Source: Patescibacteria group bacterium (GTDB lineage: Bacteria; Patescibacteriota; Patescibacteriia; 2-12-FULL-60-25). Taken from it: a stretch of 5,381 nt of DNA. The notes below the pieces were generated by a model. It saw only the letters and a list, made by a program, of their open reading frames with translations. It did no database searches and was not told the origin of the DNA. A program made the translations under genes and the position numbers. The DNA lies in assembly GCA_018061485.1 (NCBI GenBank), contig JAGOUA010000004.1, positions 23,396 to 28,776 on the forward strand, written 5' to 3'. Positions 5,369 to 5,381 of this stretch are shown piece by piece (positions within the stretch are counted from its first letter, which is position 1; every line of letters begins with the position of its first letter).

Positions 5369-5378
5369 ATGGTACCAT
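5369..5378 (-). promoter_or_regulatory. Putative extended -10 giving a leaderless LRR-gene transcript; also a 10-bp palindrome
   Basis: ATGGTACCAT (5369-5378) is a perfect palindrome whose minus-strand reading includes TGG-TACCAT, an extended -10. The hexamer ends 6 nt before the ATG, so canonical spacing would place +1 on the A of the start codon. The -35 region would lie off the right edge of the window and cannot be checked. The palindrome may equally be a restriction-like or protein-binding site, or chance. Confidence 0.4.
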
Positions 5379-5381
5379 AAA

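Overview
The window carries seven protein-coding genes, all on the minus strand and tightly packed. No tRNA, rRNA, CRISPR array or mobile element was seen. The gene set suggests a candidate phylum (Patescibacteria/CPR) bacterium, possibly Uhrbacteria- or Magasanikbacteria-like. Three observations point that way. The C-terminal domain of the 549-residue secreted protein resembles, from memory and not from a search, a helical repeat domain common in Patescibacteria surface proteins. The genes are small, secreted and poorly characterised. No start codon is preceded by a Shine-Dalgarno motif. Base composition is moderate, with G/C-rich third positions. All stops seen are TAA or TAG and there is no in-frame TGA, so nothing indicates the TGA=Gly code of Absconditabacteria/Gracilibacteria.

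Layout, in transcription order (right to left). Unit 1 (5378 to 3553) holds a secreted leucine-rich-repeat protein, a membrane-anchored extracytoplasmic protein 3 nt downstream, and, 10 nt further on, a protein with a kinase-like fold whose catalytic loop looks degenerate. A 109-nt gap follows. Unit 2 (about 3460 to 934) holds a small coiled-coil protein, a single-domain cupin and the long secreted Ig/PT-linker/helical-repeat protein. It ends in a strong intrinsic terminator at 934-969. Unit 3 begins at a good sigma70-type promoter (855-883). After an unusually long leader of about 141 nt containing two inverted repeats, it enters an RhlE-like DEAD-box RNA helicase that runs off the left edge of the window (1-707).

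How the parts may work together: units 1 and 2 mainly encode envelope or cell-surface proteins (LRR, anchored beta-rich protein, Ig-repeat stalk protein). Their companions (kinase-like protein, coiled-coil, cupin) have no assignable pathway. The helicase is an independent housekeeping or stress RNA-remodelling gene.

The most notable signal is regulatory. A shared extended -10 of the form TGNTAYCAT lies at the start of all three units. In units 1 and 2 its position would put the transcription start at, or 3 nt before, the ATG, meaning leaderless mRNAs. The helicase instead has a long structured leader. This fits the lack of Shine-Dalgarno sequences but is inference from sequence only.
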